Assembly (NCBI GenBank): GCA_010692635.1
Contig: JAAHGL010000046.1
Coordinates: forward strand, 1 to 43,654
Source of the DNA: Symploca sp. SIO2C1
GTDB taxonomy: Bacteria; Cyanobacteriota; Cyanobacteriia; Cyanobacteriales; Coleofasciculaceae
Direction of reading: 5' to 3'
DNA: 43,654 bases
The notes under the pieces are model-generated. The model was not told the DNA's origin. It did not search any database and saw only the letters and a program-made list of their open reading frames with translations. Position numbers and translations under genes: made by a program. Of the stretch, positions 8,783 through 17,848 are shown one piece after another. Position 1 is the first letter of the stretch. The number at the start of each line of letters is the position of its first letter.

Positions 8783-9120
8783 TATTTTAGGTGTGTCGCG
8801 CCACTAGAGTCCCAAAGTTAAACTAAGCAATTGCATTTTTCTCTTATTGAAGAGTTCCCCAGGAGTGTTTCGCCCCCCCAAGTGAATGGGAGAAACACTA
8901 TCTTCTACCTCCTGCCTCCTGCCTTATTTCTCGAGAGTTGGGATCGCTTTTTAGCCTCTTGTTCCCAAAATATGACCTTGCAGGCAACTTATAGTTTTTT
9001 ATATGAGATTTTATATGAGCTTTGATATAAGTTTTATGAGATCAACCGACTCAAAGCAAAGCTAATATAAAAACGTAGTTAATCAGAGGAGCTGGCAATT
9101 GAAGAACGTTTAGCTAAATT

Positions 9121-10473
9121 TTACTCTCCCTTTTTCGTGAAAAACTGCCGATACAAGTCACAACTCACAATCGCGCGATCGCCTGAAACTTTAATCAATC
9201 CCATACTACTCAATTTATGAGTTAGAATCGGATCTAAGGTAACAGGTTCAGTGGCATTAACGACAGTATCCAAAGCTTGTGCTAATTCGGGCTGTTGTTC
9301 CAAGGCTGCCCAATGACGTTGCAAGTGATTACGATAAATTTCCGTAGCAATAGGGGCAACTTCTAGTAGTTGGGATAGAGTTATCTCCCCTCTACTAAGA
9401 TGATAGAGTGCTAAGTGTACCAGTGCTGGATGTCCCCCAACCATTGCCATTAATTTTCTGATTTCTTCCCCATCTTCCCAGTTAAGTCCGTAGGATGTTG
9501 CCAACTGCTGTACCTCTTGGTGGGTAAAATTCTCTAATTGAATTGGCAATCCCACATTGAAAGGAGACTGATTAAGTTTGAGAGGAACATAAATTTCCGT
9601 CGAGTGAACCACAAGCAGACGAAGCTTTTGCCAGATAGCCAATCTTTTTGCTTCTTCGTACCAAGAGCGCAACAGAGGTAAAAAATCCTTCGCTACTTGA
9701 GGATGCTTTAAAATTAGGTTCACCTCATCCAATGCCAAGATTAGGGGAGTATTAATCGATTCGAGCAAATAGTCTTGGAAGTAGAGGGTGCAACTAATTT
9801 TACTTCCGAGATCTTCATCCCAATACTCATCTAACCTGGGTTTACGCTGAAGCTGGCGAGCAATGTTGGCACACAGCCAGCGCAAAAATTGATTCGAGTC
9901 ACTCAAAATTGCCTGATCGACTTGTTCTAGGTTTAAACTGATGGTGTGGTATCCTAGACCATCGGCATAGTCAAGAACTCTCAGAAGCAGAGAGGTTTTA
10001 CCCATTTCTCTGGGAGCTTTAATCCTAATGAGCGCTCCGGGTTTCTGGATTTCTCGATAAACTTGCTCCTCAAGGGAATAACGTTTCAGATAAAAAGGAG
10101 AGTCGAGAGGGACTGAGCCACTGGGGTAGCAAGGTGAGGTATCATGATTAACTTGGGCAGGATTTTCCCAGTGTTCTTGCTTCACAGGTTTTGTCTGTTG
10201 GGTTGTTTGGGTTGTGACATAAGACTCCAGCAGCACCCGACAGTTTTTCTTGGTCATGTGCTCACCAATGATCTCTGAGAGTCGCCCAAACAACTCTGGA
10301 GCAACGACATTGGTAAAGTAGCCGGGACTATAGCCTGCCTCGATCGCTATTTGGTTATAAGTTTTATACTGCCAAATGCCACGCAAAATGATAATTTCTG
10401 CGGAATTAAGGGGACGATTTTTGCTCTCAATTAGCTGAGAGTCAACAGTCTCAAGCAGATAATCGAGGTTCAT
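9121..10473 (-). CDS. AAA-like ATPase with N-terminal HTH (vWA-MoxR-associated type)
   Basis: 450 residues, ATG at 10473. The N-terminal ~90 residues (SAEIIILRGIW, YNQIAIEAGYSPGYFTNVV) look like the helix-turn-helix domain found at the start of cyanobacterial vWA-MoxR-associated and related signalling proteins. The C-terminal ~320 residues form an AAA_35-type domain. It begins with SPFYLKRYSLEEQVYREI, then a Walker A-like KAPREMGKTSLLL (about residues 152-164) and a Walker B LILALDEVN (about 243). Further motifs (GGHPALVHLALYHL) complete the STAND-like ATPase. Proteins of this group often carry additional effector or repeat domains; this one stops after the ATPase. It stands alone on the minus strand, divergent from atpD. 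A signalling or conflict role is likely (inference); no target is apparent. Confidence 0.8.
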   Translation of the reverse strand: MNLDYLLETVDSQLIESKNRPLNSAEIIILRGIWQYKTYNQIAIEAGYSPGYFTNVVAPELFGRLSEIIGEHMTKKNCRVLLESYVTTQTTQQTKPVKQEHWENPAQVNHDTSPCYPSGSVPLDSPFYLKRYSLEEQVYREIQKPGALIRIKAPREMGKTSLLLRVLDYADGLGYHTISLNLEQVDQAILSDSNQFLRWLCANIARQLQRKPRLDEYWDEDLGSKISCTLYFQDYLLESINTPLILALDEVNLILKHPQVAKDFLPLLRSWYEEAKRLAIWQKLRLLVVHSTEIYVPLKLNQSPFNVGLPIQLENFTHQEVQQLATSYGLNWEDGEEIRKLMAMVGGHPALVHLALYHLSRGEITLSQLLEVAPIATEIYRNHLQRHWAALEQQPELAQALDTVVNATEPVTLDPILTHKLSSMGLIKVSGDRAIVSCDLYRQFFTKKGE

Positions 10474-12262
<1,789 letters not shown>

Positions 12263-12292
12263 CTTTGTCACTTAATGATTAATGACTAGTGA

Positions 12293-12334
12293 GAACAAAC
12301 AACTAAAAACAAACAACAAACAACTAATAACTAA
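12293..12334. repeat. Degenerate heptanucleotide array (ACAAACA-type) before atpC
   Basis: A/C-only repeats of the ACAAACA/ACAACTA kind fill the 40 bp before the atpC ATG (12338). They leave no visible Shine-Dalgarno sequence. Confidence 0.75.
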
Positions 12335-12337
12335 CCA

Positions 12338-12748
12338 ATGACCTTAACTATTCGTGTAGTGGCTCCAGATAAAATCCTCTGGGATTCTGAAGCTGAAGAA
12401 GTAATCCTCCCTAGTACTACCGGTCAACTAGGTATCTTAACTGGTCATGCTCCGCTATTGACAGCTCTCGACGTCGGTGTAATGCGAGTTCGTCCAGGGA
12501 AAGACTGGGTACCAATCGCTCTGATGGGTGGATTTGCAGAAGTCGAAGACGATGAAGTGACGATTCTCGTCAATGCTGCTGAACGAGGAGAAACTATTGA
12601 TAAGGCAGCAGCAGGCAAAGCTTTAGAAGAAGCACAAGTTCGTTTTGATAAAGCTGAAAGCGGTGATGATCGTCAGGAGAAAATCCAGGCAACTCAAGCT
12701 CTGAAAAGAGCACGAGCTCGTTTTCAGGCGGCTGGTGGTATGGTTTGA
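12338..12748 (+). CDS. atpC: ATP synthase F1 subunit epsilon
   Basis: 136 residues, ATG at 12338. The N-terminal beta-sandwich is typical ([46 protein letters not shown]), and a C-terminal two-helix hairpin follows ([14 protein letters not shown]...[13 protein letters not shown]). The subunit links the rotor to the catalytic head and inhibits ATP hydrolysis. It follows atpD after a 105-bp spacer made largely of two heptanucleotide arrays. No ribosome binding site is visible at the start, so initiation may rely on the unstructured A/C-rich leader. The unit is closed by a strong hairpin at 12784-12824. Confidence 0.97.
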   Translation: MTLTIRVVAPDKILWDSEAEEVILPSTTGQLGILTGHAPLLTALDVGVMRVRPGKDWVPIALMGGFAEVEDDEVTILVNAAERGETIDKAAAGKALEEAQVRFDKAESGDDRQEKIQATQALKRARARFQAAGGMV

Positions 12749-12783
12749 AGCTGGTTATATCCAGCAAAAACCTTCATCATACC

Positions 12784-12824
12784 CTCAAAATCCCTCTCCC
12801 TTAAAATGGGAGAGGGATTTTGAG
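12784..12824. terminator. Strong hairpin terminator between atpC and convergent PSRP-3 gene
   Basis: A perfect 17-bp stem: CTCAAAATCCCTCTCCC (12784-12800) pairs with GGGAGAGGGATTTTGAG (12808-12824) around a 7-nt loop. A- and T-rich outer stem parts give U-tracts on either strand, so it could terminate atpDC and also the convergent gene starting at 13203. Confidence 0.85.
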
Positions 12825-12903
12825 TGAAATGCTAGATTTGAGGTTATCTGGCTTTAGATGCTAATACGAACAGGTAGGGGATGAAGCTTAACTTTTTCCT
12901 AGA

Positions 12904-13203
12904 TTAAGCACAGCCTGTAAAAGTAACTTCAGGGAACTTTGCCTGAGCTTCATTCATGGGACGGTTCCTACCTTCTTCTTGCCAATAGTTAATCACTTCA
13001 GTGGCTTTATTGAGTAGCTCAACACGATCTAGTTCGTTGATCCAGTGTTTCGCTTCCATCTCATCTTTCAACTGTTGCCAAGCATCATTTCGTGGCCAAA
13101 AGAAGTAACAGGTTAAGGGACTAGTGCCTTTACCCACTATTTGATCTACAGCTAGTGCTACGTTCTCATCTAACCAGAGAACCTTTAAAAGAAATTTCGA
13201 CAA
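12904..13203 (-). CDS. ycf65: Probable 30S ribosomal protein PSRP-3/Ycf65 (cS23)
   Basis: 99 residues. The start is TTG at 13203, supported by GGAGG five bases upstream. The sequence carries the family's conserved stretches: [55 protein letters not shown] and [15 protein letters not shown]. This small protein is shared by cyanobacteria and plastids, where it is bound to the small ribosomal subunit. Length matches cyanobacterial homologues. It faces atpDC convergently and shares the terminator region. Confidence 0.9.
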   Translation of the reverse strand: MSKFLLKVLWLDENVALAVDQIVGKGTSPLTCYFFWPRNDAWQQLKDEMEAKHWINELDRVELLNKATEVINYWQEEGRNRPMNEAQAKFPEVTFTGCA

Positions 13204-13256
13204 TCACACCTCCAAGAATATCCTAGGCTTTTTGAGCATTACTTTACAATCTTTAA

Positions 13257-14507
13257 TTATAACCCAGGGCTCAAACCTGAGCAAAAATTAACCATTGGTT
13301 GAATTGGCTTATTAGTTGCATTCCATAGAGTACGAATTTCTTGACCAGTAGTTAGATTCCAGAGTTTAATAATGTTACCCCAGCCACCACTGGCTAGGGT
13401 TTGTCCATCTGGAGTGATGGCGATAGATTCAATAATGCTGGATTGCCGAGGAAAAGAGCGGAGTTCCTCGCCTGTGTTCAAGTTCCAAATTTTCATCGTG
13501 TTGTCCAAACTACCACTGATTAGGGTTTGTCCATCGGGACTAACAACAACTGAACTTACCCCAGCTAAATGACTATCGAGGGTGCGCCGACGAACGCCAG
13601 TGTTCACTTTCCACAAGTCAATGGTACGATCGCCACTACCACTGACGAGAGTCTTGCCATCAGGGCTAAAAGCAAGAGAGTTGACTCCAAAGGTTTGACT
13701 AGTGAGTGTACGGAGTTCCTCTCCAGTGCTAAGGTTCCAGAGCTTAATCATATTCCAGCTACCAGTAGCTAGGATTTTTCCCTTAGGACTGATAGCAATA
13801 GAGTAAATGCTGTCTGGATGTCCCGTGAGCGTCCGAATCAGGGAGTGAGGTTCTCCTAAGCTCCACACTTTAATAGTTTTATCACCACCAGCACTAACCA
13901 AGGTTTGTCCATTAGGACTAATTGCGATCGCTTCTATCCATTTAGTATGACCTACCAAGGTACTAACTTCTTCACCAGTGCCCATATGCCAAATTTTAAC
14001 TTGCTTGTCGTGACCTGTACTAGCAAGCAATTTGCTGTTGGGACTAATGGCAAGGGACAAAATCGGTAAGGAATGACCGGTAAGGGTACGAAGTTTGACG
14101 CCAGTTTGCAAGTTCCACAGAGTAATTTGATTGTTACCAGTAACACCAGCAAGGGTTTGTCCATCTGGTGCGATTGCTACAACTGAATGTCCGGAGAGGA
14201 TACGAGCTAGCAGATGAGGAGGTTGCTGTGAGGAAAAAGAGGCAGGGGAAAGCCAACAGCTGGGAAAAGCAAGGGTTTGGGAATATTTTCTGGAGTCTGC
14301 AACCTGGAAACTGGAACCTTTCCTCGTCGCGAAGCTACCTTCCTCTTTCTTGTTTAACTGTTCAAGACTGACGAATTTTATCCTATCTATACTCTCTTGC
14401 TGCATGAATGTATTTGCCCAAGTCTTGTCAGCTGCAATAGCAAACAAGAAACTCATCAGTAGGGTGAGGTTAGTAAGTCCGAGAGCCATAGCGATTGCCT
14501 TTAGCAC
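13257..14507 (-). CDS. Secreted or periplasmic seven-blade WD40 repeat protein
   Basis: 416 residues from GTG at 14507; an in-frame ATG at 14489 (MALGLTNL) is an alternative, and neither has a good ribosome binding site. A hydrophobic N-terminus (LGLTNLTLLMSFLFAIAADKTWA) looks like a signal peptide cleaved after an Ala. About 80 variable residues follow, then seven WD40 units of about 41 residues, enough for one propeller. Typical units are SIAISPKGKILATGSWNMIK and SLAFSPDGKTLVSGSGDRTI. The first unit is short in its first strand. No enzymatic domain is fused, so it is probably a binding scaffold outside the cytoplasm (inference). MITE copy 2 sits 71 bp upstream of the start, in its likely promoter. 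Confidence 0.8.
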   Translation of the reverse strand: MLKAIAMALGLTNLTLLMSFLFAIAADKTWANTFMQQESIDRIKFVSLEQLNKKEEGSFATRKGSSFQVADSRKYSQTLAFPSCWLSPASFSSQQPPHLLARILSGHSVVAIAPDGQTLAGVTGNNQITLWNLQTGVKLRTLTGHSLPILSLAISPNSKLLASTGHDKQVKIWHMGTGEEVSTLVGHTKWIEAIAISPNGQTLVSAGGDKTIKVWSLGEPHSLIRTLTGHPDSIYSIAISPKGKILATGSWNMIKLWNLSTGEELRTLTSQTFGVNSLAFSPDGKTLVSGSGDRTIDLWKVNTGVRRRTLDSHLAGVSSVVVSPDGQTLISGSLDNTMKIWNLNTGEELRSFPRQSSIIESIAITPDGQTLASGGWGNIIKLWNLTTGQEIRTLWNATNKPIQPMVNFCSGLSPGL

Positions 14508-14577
14508 CAGTTTGCACTGAACGCGAAGTTAGAGTTTTACTATTTGTCGGTAGGTAGACATAAATATACGCAGCGTC

Positions 14578-14693
14578 GGGTGAGCGAAAAAAAGGGTGGG
14601 GAGCTGGGGGAGCTGAGGGAGCTGAGGGAGAAGAGAAAACTTATAATTTTTGGATACTTAGCTAGGAAATCCCACCCAAAATTTTGTTCACCC
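14578..14693 (-). mobile_element. MITE copy 2 (116 bp) with 9-bp target duplication
   Basis: Same element as 8640-8782, inverted. Ends GGGTGAGCGAAAAAAAGGGT (14578 on) and the complement at 14671-14693 form a 23-bp imperfect terminal inverted repeat. The perfect 9-bp direct repeat CGCAGCGTC flanks it (14569-14577 and 14694-14702). Compared with copy 1 it lacks exactly three 9-bp internal units (27 bp) and has two substitutions in the rest. Confidence 0.85.
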
Positions 14694-14710
14694 CGCAGCG
14701 TCGATTCACT

Positions 14711-14738
14711 CATTACTCATTACTCATTACTCATTACT
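14711..14738. repeat. Heptanucleotide array CATTACT, 4 units
   Basis: Four perfect CATTACT units directly beside the right target duplication of MITE copy 2 and running into the 40-bp dispersed repeat. Confidence 0.85.
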
Positions 14739-14775
14739 TCAAAACCCGAATCAATCGACTTATTCAGCAAACCCT
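14736..14775 (-). repeat. 40-bp dispersed repeat, copy A
   Basis: The reverse complement begins AGGGTTTGCTGAATAAG and ends GGGTTTTGAAGT. It matches 38040-38079 at 36 of 40 positions by eye. Both copies abut a heptanucleotide array on the same side. Confidence 0.75.
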
Positions 14776-14860
14776 ATCTAGTGCAGCGCGGCGGAAATCA
14801 CCCAAAGCGTGAAAAAAGCTTAAAAAGCTCACTGTACAAGCTTTCTTCCCTTGGAGCCTT

Positions 14861-14888
14861 CTGCCTCCTGCCTCCTGCCTCCTGCCTT
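14861..14888. repeat. Heptanucleotide array CTGCCTC, 4 units
   Basis: Three perfect CTGCCTC units and a final CTGCCTT. The same unit appears near 8909 and, as a short trace, inside the multi-PAS kinase gene near 42145. Confidence 0.8.
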
Positions 14889-14936
14889 CGGGAAATCAAC
14901 TCCAAGATACACGACGGAAAAAACACCCCAATCTCA

Positions 14937-15497
14937 TTAATCTGAATTATTTAACTCAATCATAAAAGCCATAATTACAGAAAACAAAGCCATATTAGCC
15001 AACCAATAGCTAGTATTATGGTTTTCCACTATTTGCTCAACCATCAGCACGGCATCTTCGCTAGGAGCCAATGTAAAGACAATCCGGCAATTGGGATTTT
15101 GCTCAGTTGTCATGCAGACAATATCGTAGCCGTTCTCTGTTGAAGCACGAAGCTGCAGAAAGCCATCATGTCTATACAATTCTAAGCGTTGGCTAATTGT
15201 CTGGCAACGCTTTTGGGGACTCCAAGCATCACCAAAAAAGTCAGAAGCTTCAGGCTTTAAAGTTAACCAATCAGAGGTATAAACAGACTGACCTTCTGGA
15301 GTATACATCACTGTATACTGACCATTAATCAGTTCACAGGTAAATTGAGTATTCTTTGGTATCTCTTCAGTAGTATTTGGTATTTCTTCAGTAGTAACAG
15401 GTTGATTATCGGTAACATTAGTGGTACAGCTAGTTAGTAGGGTAGTTAAACCAAGCAATAGATAAATAACCCATCGATAAAATTGGTCATTGCTCAT
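14937..15497 (-). CDS. COP23-domain lipoprotein
   Basis: 186 residues, ATG at 15497. A hydrophobic N-terminus ending in LTTLLTSC is a plausible lipobox (Leu-Thr-Ser-Cys), so a lipid-anchored exported protein is expected. A short linker carries a near-repeat TTEEIPNTTEEIPKN. Residues ~52-150 match the COP23 (circadian oscillating protein) pattern: FTCELINGQYTVMY, a conserved Trp, FGDAWSPQKRCQTISQRLE, NGYDIVCMT and CRIVFTLAPSEDA, with four Cys after the lipobox that could form disulfides. A C-terminal hydrophobic segment (ANMALFSVIMAFMIEL) is unusual for the family. Function of the family is unknown. The first residues (MSNDQ) are encoded by a heptanucleotide array, so the true start may have shifted with it. 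Confidence 0.7.
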   Translation of the reverse strand: MSNDQFYRWVIYLLLGLTTLLTSCTTNVTDNQPVTTEEIPNTTEEIPKNTQFTCELINGQYTVMYTPEGQSVYTSDWLTLKPEASDFFGDAWSPQKRCQTISQRLELYRHDGFLQLRASTENGYDIVCMTTEQNPNCRIVFTLAPSEDAVLMVEQIVENHNTSYWLANMALFSVIMAFMIELNNSD

Positions 15498-15543
15498 TGG
15501 TCATTACTTATTACTTATTACTCATTACTTATTACTTATTACT
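15486..15543. repeat. Heptanucleotide array (TTACTTA/GGTCATT) between MscS and COP23 genes
   Basis: A run of TTACTTA, TTACTCA and TCATTGG units. It contains the ATG of the COP23 gene (15497-15495) and the TAA stop of the MscS gene (15532-15534), so the array makes up the whole gap between the two genes. Confidence 0.85.
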
Positions 15544-16428
15544 AAAGTTATCTTCAATTGGTGGTTTAGGGTAGGTAATGCCGTACTTAGCAAATACTTG
15601 CTTCGCCCGTCTGATAAGATCAGTTTTGTAGGAAAATTCATCCCTTGCATCCATTGGATATGCTCTGAGTTTAAAATGACTTCCCCACAAAGTTTCCTCC
15701 ATCTGTACTGCGATCGGTAACTTTAATTGTGTGTACTTGCTGGTGTAAGCTACCTGGTAGAGAATTTGCATTACCAATTCAACATCAATATCATGGTCAA
15801 GGTAAAAATCTGTTAGAACCTGAGCCTCTAATTGACCACTGTTGGCATTGGAAATTGCCTCTGTCCAGTTTTTACTATGGGGAATATTGACGATATTGTC
15901 ATCAGGGGTTTGCAAACGAATGCCTCTGAGTCCATAACCAATTACTTCCCCATAATGGTCACCAATTTGAACTCGATCTCCCATGCGATAGGTAACTTCA
16001 AATAAAGCCATAATTCCGGCAATTATTGAACTAATTAAATCCTTAAAAGCAAATCCTAAAGCAACAGCAGTAGCACTACTTAAGGCTAAAACATTTCTAG
16101 CAGATAGATAAACAAATAGATTGAGTAAATGGCTAACGACTACAACAATAATCAATCCTTTAAAAAAAGGAATAGATTGCTTTACCACTAAACGAAAACG
16201 ACGAGGAACTTGCTCAGATAGCCAGTCGGCAACTACCTGAACTATTCTTAAAATTGCGTAGGCAAATAAAATACTTAGAACTCCATTGATTATTTTAGGA
16301 GTAGTTATGTTAGTAAATATTCCTCGTTGTAAGCTATCACTAGCTTGCAGTTGAGCTAACCAGTGAAAGTGACTGGACAACTGTAAAATATCAATATATA
16401 GGTGAGATATTAGGGTAAATGAGGTCAT
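15532..16428 (-). CDS. Mechanosensitive channel of the MscS family
   Basis: 298 residues from ATG at 16428; an in-frame TTG at 16434 would add two residues and overlap the upstream stop. There are about three membrane helices (around residues 40-60, 85-108, 115-140). The last is the pore-lining helix with AYAILRIVQ...ALGFAFKDLISSIIAGIMALFE. The MscS beta domain follows (YRMGDRVQIGDHYGEVIGYGLRGIRLQTPDDNIVNIPHSKNW), then an alpha/beta C-terminal domain. MscS channels release solutes on hypo-osmotic shock. It lies directly after the unknown gene 16431-17507, almost certainly co-transcribed. The last residues (SNK, stop) come from a TTACTTA array. Confidence 0.9.
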   Translation of the reverse strand: MTSFTLISHLYIDILQLSSHFHWLAQLQASDSLQRGIFTNITTPKIINGVLSILFAYAILRIVQVVADWLSEQVPRRFRLVVKQSIPFFKGLIIVVVVSHLLNLFVYLSARNVLALSSATAVALGFAFKDLISSIIAGIMALFEVTYRMGDRVQIGDHYGEVIGYGLRGIRLQTPDDNIVNIPHSKNWTEAISNANSGQLEAQVLTDFYLDHDIDVELVMQILYQVAYTSKYTQLKLPIAVQMEETLWGSHFKLRAYPMDARDEFSYKTDLIRRAKQVFAKYGITYPKPPIEDNFSNK

Positions 16429-16430
16429 GA

Positions 16431-17507
16431 TCAATCTTCTTCAATGAAAAAGTTATTGTGGACTAATTCCCATCTGAGCCTCGGATAGTGAGCTGGATTA
16501 ACCATCAGTAATTCCCGCTGTCGCCAAATTACTCCACTCCGCAGTAACATTTGCACTTGGCTTTGCACAATACTTTCAGTTTCTCCCAAAGTAAGAGCTA
16601 AACAAGGTAGAGTTATCTGACCATGTAAGAGGAGCGAGAATAGCAGATAGCGATCATCAGCAGTTAACTTGGGTAAATCCGGTAGCGTCGGTGTTGTGTG
16701 CTGGATTTTACCTAAAATTTCTTCCTTGAGGGAATTTGCTTCAGGGTCAGAAGATAAATATTTGAGGGAATATAGCCATAATTGTGCTGCTACTGCGTTG
16801 ATACCTAACGCTAAATCCCCTAGACGGTCAAAATAAGACTCTGATTTGTTTTTTTGCCCATTTTTAGTTGATTCATCCTCAATAAAATCAATCGCTATTT
16901 CTTCAACAATGGGTGCTAACCAAGCTTGGATTTCTTCACCACTTACGGTTGGTAACTGCTGTACTTGTTCAAAATAGGCATCGATTTGACAAACATAGCT
17001 TAAGTATTGCCAAGTCCATTGATTGCAGCCAATTAACCAAAAGCGAGAGTGATCCTTCATAACCAAATCTCGCAAGTAGGTAACTCCCTCCCAGCCTTGA
17101 ACACAGCGCAAGAAGTACCAGGATAAATCAGGAATAACTACGATTTGGCGTTTTCCCCTATGCTCATCCTCAGATGCTGCTCGTGGTTCAAATGCTTGCT
17201 TTAATTTTGCTGTAATAGCTGATGAGTCAGTTAACTGTATCGACTGTGGTAGAGGATTAAGAATTTCTAGTACTTCAGACTTGTAGATTATTAAGGTTTC
17301 TTGCAGAGTCTGGGAAATTCCCTCAATAGGCTTACCCAAAATGACTAAGCTGTTGGCAGTTTCATTCTCCCGCCAAGTAGAGAGAGCCTCCTCAAGAGCT
17401 ATTTGCACTACTGATTGATGGGTAGGATGAGTGGGTAAAGTCTCAATCCTCTTAATCAGCTTGTTGGTAGTTGACCGTGGTAAGTCTTTAAGGGTGTCTC
17501 CTGGCAT
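16431..17507 (-). CDS. Conserved unknown protein coupled to the MscS gene (possible degenerate ATPase)
   Basis: 358 residues from ATG at 17507; an in-frame TTG at 17513 adds two more. I do not recognise the family with certainty. The fold reads as alpha/beta in the first two thirds, with hydrophobic strands NSLVILGKPI, QIVVIPDLSWYF and RFWLIGCNQWTW. These are spaced like a P-loop NTPase core, but no GxxxxGK[ST] motif is present. The last ~100 residues (DRYLLFSLLLHGQITLPCLALTLGETESIVQSQVQMLLRSGVIWRQ) look like a winged-helix domain. The stop is two bases from the MscS ATG, so both are very probably one transcript. It may be a cytoplasmic partner or regulator of the channel (inference). Confidence 0.65.
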   Translation of the reverse strand: MPGDTLKDLPRSTTNKLIKRIETLPTHPTHQSVVQIALEEALSTWRENETANSLVILGKPIEGISQTLQETLIIYKSEVLEILNPLPQSIQLTDSSAITAKLKQAFEPRAASEDEHRGKRQIVVIPDLSWYFLRCVQGWEGVTYLRDLVMKDHSRFWLIGCNQWTWQYLSYVCQIDAYFEQVQQLPTVSGEEIQAWLAPIVEEIAIDFIEDESTKNGQKNKSESYFDRLGDLALGINAVAAQLWLYSLKYLSSDPEANSLKEEILGKIQHTTPTLPDLPKLTADDRYLLFSLLLHGQITLPCLALTLGETESIVQSQVQMLLRSGVIWRQRELLMVNPAHYPRLRWELVHNNFFIEED

Positions 17508-17701
17508 GAACAAGGAACTTGAATAAAGAGCTTGTTATCAATTGATAATTGATAATGGATAATTGATAATGGATAAATTTGGTCTAAGACCTCTTCATTC
17601 CTGTCTAGGGACTGTCTGTAAAGGTATAGATGAGTTAGTTTAGAGAAAAGTTTGGATAGACACACCCCAACATTTTCAGATTACCAGAGAATAGTAGATC
17701 T

Positions 17702-17783
17702 AGCTGAGGGAGTTGGGGAAGCTTGGGGAGCTGGGAGAGCTGGGGAAGCTGAGGGAACTGAGGGAGCTGGGGAAGTGGGGAGA
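17702..17783. repeat. 9-bp minisatellite AGCTGAGGG, about 9 degenerate units
   Basis: Units of the AGCTGAGGG/AGCTGGGGA type fill this stretch. They match the 9-bp core unit of the two MITEs, but no GGGTGA terminal repeats are present around them. Confidence 0.75.
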
Positions 17784-17797
17784 CAGAGGTACATTCC

Positions 17798-17844
17798 CAA
17801 TTAGCAATTAGCAATTAGCAATTAGCAATTCCCAATTCCCAATT
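17798..17844. repeat. Heptanucleotide array CAATTAG/CAATTCC
   Basis: Four CAATTAG-type units followed by two or three CAATTCC units immediately downstream of the iron-binding protein gene. Confidence 0.8.
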
Positions 17845-17848
17845 CTCA

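Larger units (their letters stand above)
8097..9120. other. 1-kb non-coding, repeat-rich region
   Basis: No credible gene. The short open frames here are low-complexity translations of repeats. It contains the ppsA upstream region (8097-8250, AT-rich), a half copy of a dispersed repeat (8261-8290), a hairpin repeat (8544-8621), a MITE with target duplications (8631-8791) and CTCCTGC-type heptamers near 8909-8930. It reads as a graveyard of small repeats. Confidence 0.7.
14508..14936. other. Repeat-filled gap upstream of the WD40 gene
   Basis: No gene seen. It is a mosaic of MITE copy 2 (14578-14693), a CATTACT array (14711-14738), a 40-bp dispersed repeat (14736-14775) and a CTGCCTC array (14861-14888). 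A plus-strand open frame over 14544-14945 is merely translation of these repeats. Confidence 0.7.
17508..17848. other. Gap with three different tandem repeats
   Basis: No gene. It holds a GATAATT/GATAATG array (about 17535-17577), a degenerate 9-bp minisatellite (17702-17783) and a CAATTAG/CAATTCC heptanucleotide array (about 17798-17844) ending five bases before the stop of the iron-binding protein gene. Confidence 0.65.

Noticed and set aside
8563-9025. Two plus-strand open frames (75 and 64 codons)
   Set aside because: The first is Ser/Leu low-complexity translation of the MITE minisatellite; the second has no ribosome binding site or recognisable domain and covers CTCCTGC repeats.
14544-14945. 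133-codon plus-strand frame
   Set aside because: It is composed of MITE copy 2, heptamer arrays and the dispersed repeat; no protein-like pattern.
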